Origin: Viola odorata
Taxonomy: Eukaryota > Streptophyta > Magnoliopsida > Malpighiales > Violaceae
Reading direction: 5' to 3'
Assembly: GCA_963691705.1 (NCBI GenBank)
Contig: OY829541.1
Location: 56,591,931 to 56,655,930 of the forward strand
DNA length: 64,000 nt
Shown: positions 36,421 to 47,786 of the stretch, in pieces
How positions within the stretch are numbered: the stretch's first letter is position 1
Layout of the letters: every line of letters begins with the position of its first letter
Notes under the pieces: generated by a model
Databases searched by the model: none
Told to the model about the DNA's origin: nothing
Seen by the model: only the letters and a program-made list of their open reading frames with translations
Made by a program: the position numbers and the translations under genes

Positions 36421-36747
36421 CGATTTCAAGGTTAGTAACTTATTTTGTTGTCAACACTCAACCTTCTTCTTTTTTGTTTCAAATGCGCATGTTATGGGTA
36501 ATGATTGCATCGTTTGGATTCATTTTTATTGTCAAAATTTAGGGATTGAGTTTGTCTATTATAACAACTTTGGTAACTGAAATAAATTAAGTTGAAACTA
36601 CTTTTTATCGTTATGCTTTCAACCTTTTCCTTTAAGAACAATAGATCTTATGGTATGAATTATATATTTATTATATAAATCTTATATTTAATTAATTTGA
36701 GTCCTGTACATCCAACTTAAATTAGTTATTTGCTATTTTCATGCTTT

Positions 36748-36862
36748 GAAGATGCCAGTACGATACCTGCTTTGATTGATTTATTGAGAACTGGTCTGCC
36801 CGGCACCAAGGAGAATGCAGCAGCAATTTTGCTTTCGTTGTGCAAGAGAGCCAAATCTTGCC
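36748..36862 (+). pseudogene. captured ARM-repeat fragment (U-box E3 ligase type)
   Basis: The frame encodes DASTIPALIDLLRTGLPGTK followed by ENAAAILLSLCKR. This is the typical armadillo repeat of plant U-box (PUB) ubiquitin ligases, where (A)IPxLVxLLRTGxPRGKENAAAxLLSLC is highly conserved. Only one repeat is present. The sequence after LCKR diverges from the family and ends in stops. As it sits inside the Helitron with no surrounding gene, it is best explained as a host gene fragment captured by the transposon. Confidence 0.75.
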
Positions 36863-37208
36863 GCTTCTTTAATAAAATTTACTGTTTATTTATTTCATTC
36901 CATTTATTTGATAATAGTGCCATACTATTATATTGTGGTGTGATGAATGAGGGTATAAGCATGAGATAAAAAAAAAAGTAATTCTCATTGCTGTTGTTGT
37001 TTTGATTCGTGCTATTTCAACCTTTTCCTTTAAGAACAATAGATCCATATTGTATTTATTTAGTTCGATCTATATATGTATATTTATACAATTTCATACA
37101 CTATTTAATAAATTACTTAAATTACCACTTACTTGCAAATTCATGTTTTAAATTTATTTCAATTGTCGGAAAATATCTACAAACAAAAGAAAAGCGACCA
37201 ATGGTTTG

Positions 37209-40200
37209 ATGGTGCCACATGTTAAAAGAAGAGAACGAAATTGGTTGCTTAAAGCTCAATCATTTCTTTATGAATATCAAGGTATGTGATTATTTAATAT
37301 TTTAAAATTAATAATTGGATTCAATGTTTGATTTGATAGTGTCAAATATTTTATGTGATTAGTTCTAAACTATATAATAAATCTTTTATTTGTTTTAATT
37401 CGGAATGACTAATATTAAACTATATAATAAATTTTTTATTTGTTTTAATATGTAGGACATATAGAAGTTGAACCATCTATTTCACCTCTACATACATTAA
37501 AGGATGTTCCCAGTTGTAACTATTGTGGTGCAAAAAGATTTCAGTTCGAGCCACCAATATTTTGTTGTCAAAATGGACAAGTTAAATTGGCGCATACACA
37601 TTATGATGATGATTTGCTAGAACTTTATACGTCACAATCGGAAGAAGCGAAAGAGTTTCGTAGAAAGATTAGAAAATATAATAGTATATTTGGGTTTACA
37701 TCATTTGGTGTAAAATATGACAAAGAACTTGCTTCATCGAGGAAAGGAGTTTATACCTTTAAAGCTCAAGGTCAGACATACCACAACCTTCCCGGATTGG
37801 TGCCTGCAGAGAATAATCCAGTGGATTTTCAACTTTATTTTTATGATACTGATAATGAGCTACACAATAGGATGAGAATTATGGAGAATGCTAACTTGGA
37901 TGAAAGCATTATGAAGAAATTGATGAATTTTGGAAAACAACCCATATGCTAAATTTTTGAAAGGCTTCAAAGATATTTCCTCACTTGACTATTTACAAAT
38001 CCATATCAACACAAGTGTTAATATTTATCAAAGAGTTTATAACTCACCTTCTGTTGATCAAGTTGCTGCTATATGGATTGAAGGAAATAATTCTAATGTT
38101 CCATTTGAAAGAGATATAGTTGTTCATGCACATTCGAGACAGAGCCACAGAATTAAACATTACTTTACTTGTTATGATCCTCTCCAATACCCACTTTTAT
38201 ACCCTAAAGGAGAAGTTGGTTGGCATCAGAATATTTACAAACAATGCAGAAGGTCTTCCAATACTAATACAACAACTACAGAAGACATTTCAACTATTCT
38301 GACATTTACCTCTACAGAAAATATTTATGATCAAGAAACAGGTTGTCTATTATTGGGATATATGAATTCAATTTAAATTAGATGAATCATCTGGTGATAA
38401 ATTTGCAATTACATTTACCTAATAAATAGGTTGTCTATTATTGGGAGAATCAAAATTTGGAAGAAGTGGTACGTTGGGAGCATGTATCGAAGACAATGCT
38501 TACAAAATTCTTTACAACATGTTTTGAGAATCCAAATGCAAGACAATATTTATACAGGCAAGAAAAAAACTTTATTTTTAAAATTTTATTTCTTTGCTTA
38601 TTTATTTTCCAATGTCACTATTAAGTACATATATATATTATATTATTTATTTATATTTGTAGATATAGTACATTAATTAATGTTCCAATATGATATCTTT
38701 CACATAATTATTTCTTATATTTTTACTGTAGGGAATTTCCTGTGCATTTTGTCTGGCAATCTAAAGAAAAAGCATGGAAAAAAAGAGAATCAACGAGGGG
38801 TGTGATTGGCCGTGTAAATACTGCAAATCCAAAAGAAGGAGAAAGGTATTTTCTAAGGTTATTATTGAATCATGTTAGAGGACCAAAATCTTTTGAAGAT
38901 TTATTGACAGTAAATGAAGTTATATGCAAAACATTCAAACAATCAGCACAAAAGAGAGGATTTCTTGAATCTGACGAGAGTATATCAGCGTGTCTAAGTG
39001 AAGTAGTTATGTTTAAAATGCCATTGGAGTTACGCAGACTATTCGCTACTATTTTGGTGTATTGTCAGGTAATTGTCAAATTAAGTCACTAAAAAACTAA
39101 ATTTAGTAGAATTTACTATCCTCACTTTTACATCTTTTAAATCCATTCTTTCCGTATAGCCTATATTTTGTCAAATGCCTTTTTAATTTATAAATATTAA
39201 GATTAAGATGCAGCAAGAGTTCTAAACCAACTGCGTTGTTCCCCGAATATTTTTGTTTATGTTGATATTAATTTAAGCCATTTTTTATTAACGTTTACAT
39301 TTTTTATTTAATTTATTATCAGCCTGAAGATGTAAGGAAGTTATGGGATCTCTATTTTGATGCATTATCCGAAGACTATAAAAGAACCCATCGAAATTCA
39401 AGCGCAGAGGAGAGGTATTAGCATTAACACTCAAGAGTATTAATTTTTATTTAGAAAGTATGAGGAAAAGTGTTAAGGACTATGATTTACATACATTAAA
39501 GGAGATAAGTTTGGAACATGATTCGACATTGCCAAAGGAGATTGCAGATGAATTGTCCATTAAAGTCACATTGGAAGATACAGAGACACAATCAAAGTTA
39601 AATCCAGAACAAGAAGAGGCTTTTAAGGCAATTATAGAAAAAGTTGATTCAAATTCCAGTGGAGTATTTTTTGTCGATGGACCAGGAGGAACAAGAAAAA
39701 CATATTTATACAAACCATTGCTAGCTAATGTTTGATCACGGGGGATGATTGGACTTGCAACTGCCACATGTGGGGTTGCTGCTGCAATCATGTCAGGAGG
39801 TTGTACTGCTCATTCACGATTTGGTATCCCTATAGATGTTCATGAATCAAGTGAAAGCAACTATTCAAAACAAGAACCTAAGGCTCAATTAATAAGAAGG
39901 GCAAGACTTATTCTATGGGATGAAGCTCCAATGGCAAAACGATGCGCAATAGAGATGGTTGATCGATTCTTAAGGGATATAATGAACAACAATGAACTAT
40001 TTGGTGGTAAAGTTGTGGTTTTTGGAGGTGATTTTAGGCAAGTACTACCTGTAGTACCACTAGGGACAAGATCAGAAACTGTGGGAGCAAGTTTGGTAAG
40101 GTCATACTTATGGCACCATATGAGAAGACTGAAATTATCTAGAAATATGAGAGCTAGCTCAGATTTAGAATTTAGCAAACTTTTACTCAGAATAGGAAAT

Positions 40201-40978
40201 GGAGAAGAGCCAACAATAGATGATGACGTGATATCTTTACCGGAAGAGATGATAATTAAGTATGATAACTATGAATCTTCCATTAACCGTTTGATTGACA
40301 GTGTCTACCCCTCACTTCGAGAAAATGCAACATTACCTGAGTACATAACAAATCGTGCTATACTGGCTACCAAGAATGAATGTTGATGAGTTGAATAATA
40401 GAATGATCTCATTGTTCCCCGGAAATGGCACAATATTTAAGAGCTTTGATATCGCATCTGATGATGAAAACAATTGTTACCAAGAAGAATTTCTAAATAC
40501 ATTGATGCCAAATGGATTGCCGCCACATATACTAGAACTCAAGAAGAATTGCCCTATAATGTTGCTGCGGAATCTAGATCCACCAAATGGATTATGCAAT
40601 GGGACTAGAATGGTTTGTCGAGGATTTGAACGCAATGTCATACATGCAGAAATAACAGTTGGCCAACATGCAGGTAAACGTGTTTTTTTGCCAAGAATAC
40701 CTTTGTCACCGGCAGAAGCTGAAACATATCCATTTAAATTTGTTCGAAAGCAATTTCCTCTGCGACTTTGTTTCTCCATGACGATAAATAAAGCTCAAGG
40801 GCAGACAATACCAAATGTAGGAGTTTACTTGCCTGAAGATGTCTTCTCGCATGGACAGTTATATGTGGCGCTATCAAGAGGAGTTTCAATGTCAACTACT
40901 AAGCTTTTAGTCAAGACAGAGAGCCTTAAAAAAAAAGACGAGCTTATGTTAAAAATGTGGTGTATAAAGAAGTACTAA
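37209..40978 (+). pseudogene. decayed Helitron Rep/PIF1-helicase gene lacking the HUH Rep core
   Basis: The N-terminal part shows a zinc-finger-like CNYCGAKRFQFEPP and CCQNGQVKL, then FGFTSFGVKYDKELASS and NLPGLVPAENNPVDFQLYF (Helitron-like N domain). A frameshift lies near 37935. After about 38370 the Rep endonuclease region (HUH and Tyr motifs) is missing: the text jumps to NLEEVVRWEHVSKTML and YLYREFPVHFVWQSKEKAW, which normally follow Rep. The helicase part has NPEQEEAFKAI, Walker A as GPGGTRKT (Arg instead of the conserved Gly), a stop at 39733-39735, Walker B LILWDEAPM, GGDFRQVLPVVP, a frameshift near 40378, and motifs NKAQGQTIPNVGVYLP and QLYVALSRG. Several introns seem to separate the blocks. 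It cannot encode an active transposase. Confidence 0.9.
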
Positions 40979-43130
40979 CAAGCTAAATTGTTGCTAAAGT
41001 TGTTTCCAGTCCTTTTTAATAATGAAACTTCCTGTCTATTTATTCTTCTGATTAATGTTCTTAATTCTCTTAAATTTAATTCTTCAAGCAACATCAGCTC
41101 CTGGAACAATGCCACAACGTTTGATTTCTTTAATACTGTCCAGCCATTTCCAAAATCAAATCATATGGAATGACAGAAACTAACGCCTCCTTCTTTATCC
41201 AAAGAGCCAAAGCTGAAAAGTGATCTTCAAGGCGTGGTCTTAACACTGGGAGGACCCGGAACACGCCACGAGGGACAAATCTAAAGTTCAAGCCATTGGT
41301 AGCCTATACATACTTGGCCGGTCTGATTTCTGAAGTGCCATGTCTGTACCAACCATCAGACCAAATGTAAGTTCCATGTAATATAAAAGCGTTTCAAACA
41401 ACATTTCTTGATCTTGATCTGCAGAAGCTGTTCCATTGAACTGTCATTAGCACACAACTGCAAATGCCATTTTTAATTCTTTCATGAATCTTTGAGGTGT
41501 ATTAGCCAGCCCTTTAACCAAAGCAAGCAACTTTAGTCCTTATCAACTTTTTTTTTTTTATTGATATTGCATTTAAATTTAATTCTTCAAGCAAGTATAA
41601 ATATTAAAAAGAACAATATATTTAGGATTTTATTTATTTGATAATTAACCTGGATTCTAATCTTATGGTTCTTTTTATTGATATCGCATTTAAATTTAAT
41701 TCTTCTAGCAAGTATAAATATTAAAAAGAACAATATATTTATGGTTTTATTTATTTGATAATTAACCTGGATTCTAATCTTATGGATTATCTTGAATCAC
41801 ATATTTATCATAATTATTTTTTTTGATATTATGAAAAATGAAAGAAGGTTTTCAAATCATAATATTAAATTATATTTAAATTTTTAATCAATAAAGTTAA
41901 TAATTTTTTTATTATTATATAATAAATAAAGAAAATGTTATAAAATAAATATTTTGAGTATATGTATAATGATTACGTAAATGTATTTTCTTGAGATTTT
42001 TATATATTTTTTAGATAAAAACTAGATGATGTTTTCAATTTCAAGCTAAAAAATAACAACACAAACTTTAAAATAAAAAAAATTATATCTTTCCTATATG
42101 GTAAAAGTGGAAAGAAAATCGAGTCTGCTACATTCATTAGTCTCTTAGAAAATCATATGAGACTAGCTTATAATAATATTTTAAAATAATTAATAATATT
42201 AAATTAGAAAGTGAACAAACTTATGGATCTTTAATGCGAGTGACGAATATTGAAGAAGTTGATATAATTAAAAAAATTAAATAAAAAATCATGTTCTATT
42301 TTTCAATAAAAAAACTATAAAATCCTTTTTATAACGTATTATTCTTAAAAAATATATATACACAAATATTAAATTAGTTTGATTTCGAAAATTTGTAATG
42401 ATTAGGAATTATTTTTCCTTAACTAATTATGTAATTTTTTTTCATACATAAACATGAAGAAAAATAGATTGTAAATTTAATTAAATCATAATTTTTAATT
42501 AAATATTAAATTTAATTTTTTATTGAGTTTGAATCTTTAGAGAAAAATTCATTAGTGGTTGTTTTTAAATAATTACATAATTATTTAAAATATTTGGAGA
42601 ACTTAAATAAAAATAATATGAAACATCATTTTAAACATTTAAATTTGAATTTATAAAAGTAATTTATTTAATTGAGTTAAAATTGTTTTAATTCTAAGAG
42701 TTTAAAATGAATTATTTCAGAATTAATACAAGATTTTTCCGTCCATAATCAAAAAGATTAAGCAAGAAAAATTGTAAAAACGCTTTATAATTAATAATTA
42801 TTATTAGTGTGCTTAACAATTTATATGGTTGGTTATAATACTTTAGAACAATATTTAAATACTATTAAGCTATATCTTCTATTAATACTTATTATTAGTA
42901 TGCTTAATAATTTATATGTTCGATTATATGACCTTAGAACAATATTTAAATACTATTAAGCTATATCTTCTATTAATACTTATTATTAATATGCTTAATA
43001 ATTTATATGTTCAATTATATAACTTTAGAACAATATTTAAATAGTGGCTTTATATATTTCAAATGACCAAAATTAATTTATAAATAATATATATATATTA
43101 AATAATTTAATTTCATATAAAAAATTGCCG
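40979..43130. other. Helitron 3' portion without recognised gene
   Basis: Beyond the helicase the DNA is AT-rich. Two similar about 140-bp segments repeat at 41570-41660 and 41685-41790 (TTTAATTCTTC, AGCAAGTATAAATATTAAAA). Another tandem block (TATATCTTCTATTAATACTTAT) lies at about 42780-43030. The segment 41180-41530 is GC-richer and may be a captured host fragment of unknown origin. Confidence 0.5.
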
Positions 43131-43161
43131 CACGTGCAACGCACGTGACCCAACTACCTAG
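43131..43161 (+). promoter_or_regulatory. Helitron 3' terminal hairpin and CTAG end
   Basis: CACGTGC, loop AAC, GCACGTG form a 7-bp stem, followed by ACCCAACTAC and the terminal CTAG. Helitron transposition ends at such a hairpin plus CTRR. Confidence 0.9.
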
Positions 43162-44380
43162 TATGTATAAAATGTACCGATGAAATTCGAAACACATTGT
43201 CTTTTGTTTCAATTATTTTGCTCTCGACTATGCCAGGAATGAACTCGGACCATCTCTCGTAGTCAGTCAACACACCCCAAATGGTGTCAAGGCTGGCTTT
43301 TACACCAACCTTGATCTCAATTCTCCTCGCGTTCTTCCCGACCTTCGTTATCCCGAGCGACGCTCCACCCTCCTCTGCCACTGCACAATTAGATTTCTTA
43401 CGTGATAATCAAATGAATCGAATAATTATCGTCGTCAATACTCTCCCTAATTTGTAATTTCTCTGTGATGGAAAAAAAACAATTGGTGTATGACTTGTTT
43501 ATGGGCCAGATTTCTAATTCAAAAGCTCCAAACAGTATGAGACCAAGCTCAGCCCATTATGTTGCAGAATGCAATTGTTGGGTATTTTATTTATTTATAA
43601 ACAGAATCCCGAGGCCCATATTGGGAAGTTATTGGGCTCTGACATAAGAACTGAGGGATGGAGGCAAATCAAAACCAATTTTATTTTCGAATCGACATAC
43701 AGTATTTACAAGGAACAGAGAGGACAGCTGGGAGAAGCTGAACCAAAACTGGGTAAAACCTTTAAAAAAAACCTCTAGACTAACTTTTTTTATTTAATAA
43801 TCTTATATACTTATTTATTCTTGTGTAATTGAGCCTCTATTGTTAAAAATATCTGATATATCATTAACTCCGTTAAATCTTTTTACCACGTCAACGAAAT
43901 GTTGACACATCAGATTCACGCCAAGTTGGTGAAAAGTGAGAGGGAAAACGGAGGTGGGCCTTAAGTCTAATAAGTGGGACCAATACGAAATATTAAAAAC
44001 AAGAAAATTTTCAAAAAATCCGTTTCAAAAAAGTAAGGATTTTTTTGGGGTCAAATAGTGAGTCATCCGGTCTCCTTGAGATGCGTGCTGGAATAGTACG
44101 CATCCATTAAAAATGGACGGAGTGAGTATTTGATACCCTTGATTGTTGAGATTTATTACCCAAAAAAATGAGACATATGAATTTGACACGTATCGGGTCG
44201 GTGTTCAACACGTGACATAGCAAAAAAGAGAAGTATGTGTGTTTCATAGCCCCAAACTTTTATTTTCCTAGTAAACCAAAAAAATCTATCAAATTAACCG
44301 GTCCAACCAGTCAACCTAGTTCGAATTTAACCAATTTTACCTTACTCAAACAATTAATTTTGAAATGCTGAATATGAGAT

Positions 44381-44701
44381 GGTTTAAATCCAAAAAAGGC
44401 ACCTGTACATGAATTGATTGACTCATTTGGCACCTATACTTCTTACGTATGACACATTTGGCACCTCCCACGAACGGCATCACCGTTCCTCCGTTATCCG
44501 TCCATGTGGCATGCCACGTCATAAACAGTGATGACATGACATGCCACGTGGGCGGATAACGGAGGAACGGTGACGCCGTTCATGGGAGGTGCCAAATGTG
44601 TCATACGTAAAAAGTATAGGTGCCTTTTAAACCGTTTTTTGAGTAGAGGTGCCAAATGAGTCAATCAATTCATGTACATGTGTCTTTTTTGGATTTAAAC
44701 C
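44381..44701. mobile_element. 321-bp foldback MITE, near-perfect palindrome
   Basis: Left arm GGTTTAAATCCAAAAAAGGC and right arm ending TTTTTTGGATTTAAACC. Complementarity extends through CAATTGATTGACTCATTTGGC-type text to a centre near 44530 (CATGCCACGT...ACGTGGC), so the arms are about 150 bp each. No coding capacity. A target duplication is not clear. It lies between duplication copies A and B. Confidence 0.8.
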
Positions 44702-44744
44702 TTTTTAGTTACACTTTTCTTAAAATGAGGTGATAACTCTCTAA

Positions 44745-46985
44745 TGATCATCATGGGAAGTCATCGATAGTAAATTGTAGGAGTGATTTGTGTTCCTCCT
44801 AGTTTTTGCTTGTTTCAAATCATAGCTTGGTTGTTCTTGACTCATTCTCTCTGATTACCTTTTAATATAATACAACTTTAAAAAAAATTAAATTATCATA
44901 GATAAATAAGATAAAAACGCGTGTGAGTATGAAAATATTATAAGCCGAAAGTATATAACTCTGTTAATAAATTAATTCGTTACAATTATGATTAAATTTG
45001 AAGTAATGGGTTAAGGTTTATACCTAAATCTAAACTACCTTCAATTGTATTGGGATGAATTTGAAGCAAATTCCAAAAGGATGGAGTCAAACCAACCTAG
45101 CTAATTGCGCTGACTGTCGGAATGGTATAGGTTAATGCTAGATGGTACGTTTCATGACTTCCTTTAATGACACCAAATCATGTGATATGATGCCATAGTT
45201 TTGCAATTGGTGCGTTCTTGAATTATTGTTTAATTGGTTAATATATACCGTAATTTTATGACATAAATTATAAATTTAAATCCTTACAATTGTAATGACA
45301 TTTAATAATATAATCATTTAAAAATATCAGCAAATTTGACCCATTTCATAGCTAACCAACACTAACAAACTATTACTCTACCTATATTACCAACCTTTTT
45401 CTTGAGCTATCAGCATTTTTTTTTCGAAACATAAAGCGACTCTCTAAAAGTAAATAAATTCAAATAAAGAGTATAATACTCTCTTTTTTACATAGAATAA
45501 TACAAAGTTAGAGATTTAAAACTCCAAATCTAACCAACATAATTTACTTACCAGGCAAAATTACTAATTAGCCATAAAATGTTGTAATTTTAACAAGAAA
45601 GATCATGAAAAGTACATACCTTTTCAATTTATTCAATTATAATATTAAAAAAAAAAGTGAACCTCAAGAGAATGCACGTCAAGCGGTGTCGTATGTTGCA
45701 AAATAATGATCTCGGATTAGTGGATGCTACTCTTCTTTTCCGCTTCTTGCTGGACGCCGATGACGTTTGCCTTCAATTTAGCTGACAAACTACCTTCCAC
45801 CAGGCTGATAGGAATCAACATCTTAGTCTTTATTTCTACGGAATATGAAAGCGTCGAGGTATCTCTATTTTTTGACCCTTCTATGTTAAGCTGTATTCAC
45901 CGAATATAATAATATCATGAATAAAATTAATTTGTTTAAATTGATAAAAAAAAGAAAGAATATAATGCCGATAATGCTATATTTTTATCTTACTTCTACT
46001 GTATTTCGCAAATCAAACGCGGTCTAAGCATATACAAATTGAATAGCAAGTGATTGATAATTAACTGAGTGGTTTTTAGTCAAACTAAAGATCAATACTG
46101 TATGTAATAACGATTCTTACTTGTTCAATTGACCATTTTCCTTCATACGTTTGAAGATCACCTTCGATCATTTTAAACTCCACCTCACGTATTTTCCCGG
46201 ACGGAAAGGTTTCAATAGCTTTTTCTTTGAACTCAATTATCAATTTCGAATCAAAATTCAGCCCAAACGATGTTTTGGTACGACTAAGCTATTAAACAAA
46301 AAATAAAACATTGTGACTGCAAATAAAGAAAAATTAATTTAGAGTAATCACCTAGAAAAATTAGAATGATTAGTATTAAATTTAAACATTCATGTATAAA
46401 ATGTACCTGTGAAAGTCGAAACACATTGTCTTTTGTTTCAATTATTTTGCTCTCGACCAAGCCAGGAACGAACTCGGACCATCTCTCGTAGTCAGTCAAC
46501 ACACCCCAAATGGTGTCAAGGCTGGCTTTTACACCAACCTTGATCTCAATTCTCCTCGTGTTCTTCCCGACCTTTGTTATCCCGAGCGACGCTTCCCCCT
46601 CCTCTGCCACTGCACAATTCGATTTCTTACATGATAATCAAATGAATCTAATAACCATCGTCGTCAATACTCTCCCTAATTTGCAATTTCTATCTGTAAT
46701 GGAAAACAAACACTTGCTTTGTGACTTGTTTATGGGCCAGATTTCAAATTCAAAAGCTCCAAACAGTATGAGACCAAGCTCAGCGCATTATGTTGCAGAA
46801 TGCAATTGTTGGGTGTTTTTTTTTAATCTATCAACAGAGTCACGAGGCCCATATTGGGAAGTTATTGGGTTTTGACATAAGAACTGAGGGATGGAGGCAA
46901 ATCAAAATCAATTTTATTTTCGAATCAACATATTTAAAAGGGAGAGAGGACAGCTGGGAGAAGCTGAACCAAAACTTGATGTTCT
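44745..46985 (-). repeat. segmental duplication copy B (uninterrupted)
   Basis: Collinear with copy A over about 2.24 kb, including the SRPBCC gene, its upstream region (GACTTGTTTATGGGCCAGATT... GAGGCCCATATTGGGAAG) and downstream flank. It keeps empty sites for the solo LTR (about 45134) and the Helitron (about 46392). Confidence 0.9.
45717..46610 (-). CDS. SRPBCC (START-like, polyketide cyclase/dehydrase) protein, paralog B
   Basis: SRPBCC proteins form a deep hydrophobic pocket and bind lipids or other apolar ligands; the PF03364 branch includes COQ10-type proteins. Exons 46407-46610, 46121-46288 and 45717-45890 total 546 nt, 181 residues plus stop. The protein starts MAEEGEASLGITKVGKNTRR and has IKVGVKASLDTIWGVLTDYE (family start of the fold), FKMIEGDLQTYEGKWSIEQ and LVEGSLSAKLKANVIGVQQE near the C-terminal helix. 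There is no transit peptide, unlike the paralog at 55.5-57.7 kb, so a cytosolic or other non-plastid location is likely. Close sister of pseudogene A. The ligand is unknown; no catalytic motif is evident. Confidence 0.88.
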
Positions 46986-47525
46986 AAAAATAAATTTTAT
47001 AATATGAAAATGATAAAAACCAAGCATATAATAAAAGAGACCTGCAGGTGCCATGGAAGCTGCCATTCTAAACAAGAGAGTCTTCACGAAAGCAGCTGGG
47101 CAAGGGCTTCAAGCTCTTTTCCTCCTTCTCTTTTATGTGATTTTTTACTACACTTCTGCTTCTTCTGGACTGACAAGTTTATAAGCAATTCATACAAATC
47201 TAGTAAATTAAGATTTTAATTAATAAAGCAGTAAATTGCAGATCTAGTTGCTATGTTTATCTGTTAGCCTGCATGATGCATTGAGAGACAGTTGATTGAG
47301 TAAGAAGTGAAGCAGAAATTATTAAATTACAAGTGATAGGTTGCCCAAATGGTAGGTTTTGCTTCTGAGCCCGATTCCTCTCCGTTGTTGCCGCAATCTA
47401 CTTGTATATATATGAATACGGGTCACAATATTTTATATAATTATTTTCGTTTACACTTTATTCATTGTGGTTAATGACTTGGTAGTGGGTAAACCGAAAG
47501 AAAAGTCAAGTGCATATATCAACCA

Positions 47526-47786
47526 CTCCCTCTGGTCCGAAATGTATGATTTCCTCGCATCCCAATATTCAGTAGAGAACGCACATCGAGGAGGCCGGAT
47601 GAGGCACTATTTGACCCAAAAAAATTTCGTACTTTTTTTCGAACGTACGTTAATCCTTAACGTACTTCCGAGAAAAAATTCGGGGCAAAATTGTCTCAAA
47701 TAGTGACTGTTCCGACCGTCTTAAGATACGTTCCGGAACAGTAAAAGCAAATGCTAAAACGTCATACATTTCGGACCGGAAGGAGT
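47526..47786. mobile_element. Stowaway-like MITE
   Basis: 261 bp, bounded by CTCCCTCTGGTCCGAAATG and its near-complement CATTTCGGACCGGAAGGAG. CTCCCTC termini are the hallmark of Stowaway (Tc1/mariner) MITEs. TA follows the right end; the left flank is CA, a probable mutated TA duplication. An inner palindrome is centred on GAACGTACGTTAATCCTTAA. Confidence 0.75.

Larger units (their letters stand above)
33452..43161 (+). mobile_element. Helitron, 9.7 kb, with both termini and empty-site paralog
   Basis: The 5' end TCTATACTATATAAAAAGCA is the canonical plant Helitron start. The 3' end is a CACGTGC-AAC-GCACGTG hairpin (43131-43147) followed 10 nt later by CTAG (43158-43161). Insertion is between A (33451) and T (43162), as Helitrons do, without target duplication. 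The undisturbed paralog reads AAACATTCATGTATAAAATG at 46384-46403, matching the joined flanks. Cargo: large direct repeats (33.6-36.4 kb), an ARM-repeat fragment, and a decayed Rep/helicase gene. Since the HUH endonuclease region is gone, it would now need trans-acting proteins to move. Confidence 0.93.
32807..43381 (-). pseudogene. SRPBCC (START-like) paralog A, split by a Helitron
   Basis: Exon 1 (43178-43381) encodes MAEEGGASLGITKVGKNARR... through NVFRISS and is intact. Exon 2 (33182-33349, 168 nt as in all paralogs) encodes LSRGKLSIGLNFDSKFM... but has TGA at 33194-33196 where paralogs have Trp in EGKWSIEQ. Exon 3 (about 32807-32985) has an 8-bp insertion, seen as GATAGGAAATTAGGAATC against GATAGGAATC in paralog B, plus a 1-bp insertion (CTTAAGTC against CTTAGTC). 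Both break the frame. Intron 1 contains the 9.7 kb Helitron. At least three independent lesions make a functional product very unlikely, although a truncated exon 1-2 product is possible. Confidence 0.9.
31233..43790 (-). repeat. segmental duplication copy A (interrupted by solo LTR and Helitron)
   Basis: Segments 31233-31632, 32228-33451 and 43162-43790 are collinear with 44745-46985. Matching blocks include AGCAAATTCCAAAAG, CCAACCTAGCTAATTGC, GACTGTCGGAATGGTATAGG and TGGATGCTACTCTTCTTTTC. Without its two insertions this unit is about 2.25 kb, the same as copy B. It contains the pseudogenised SRPBCC gene. Confidence 0.9.
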
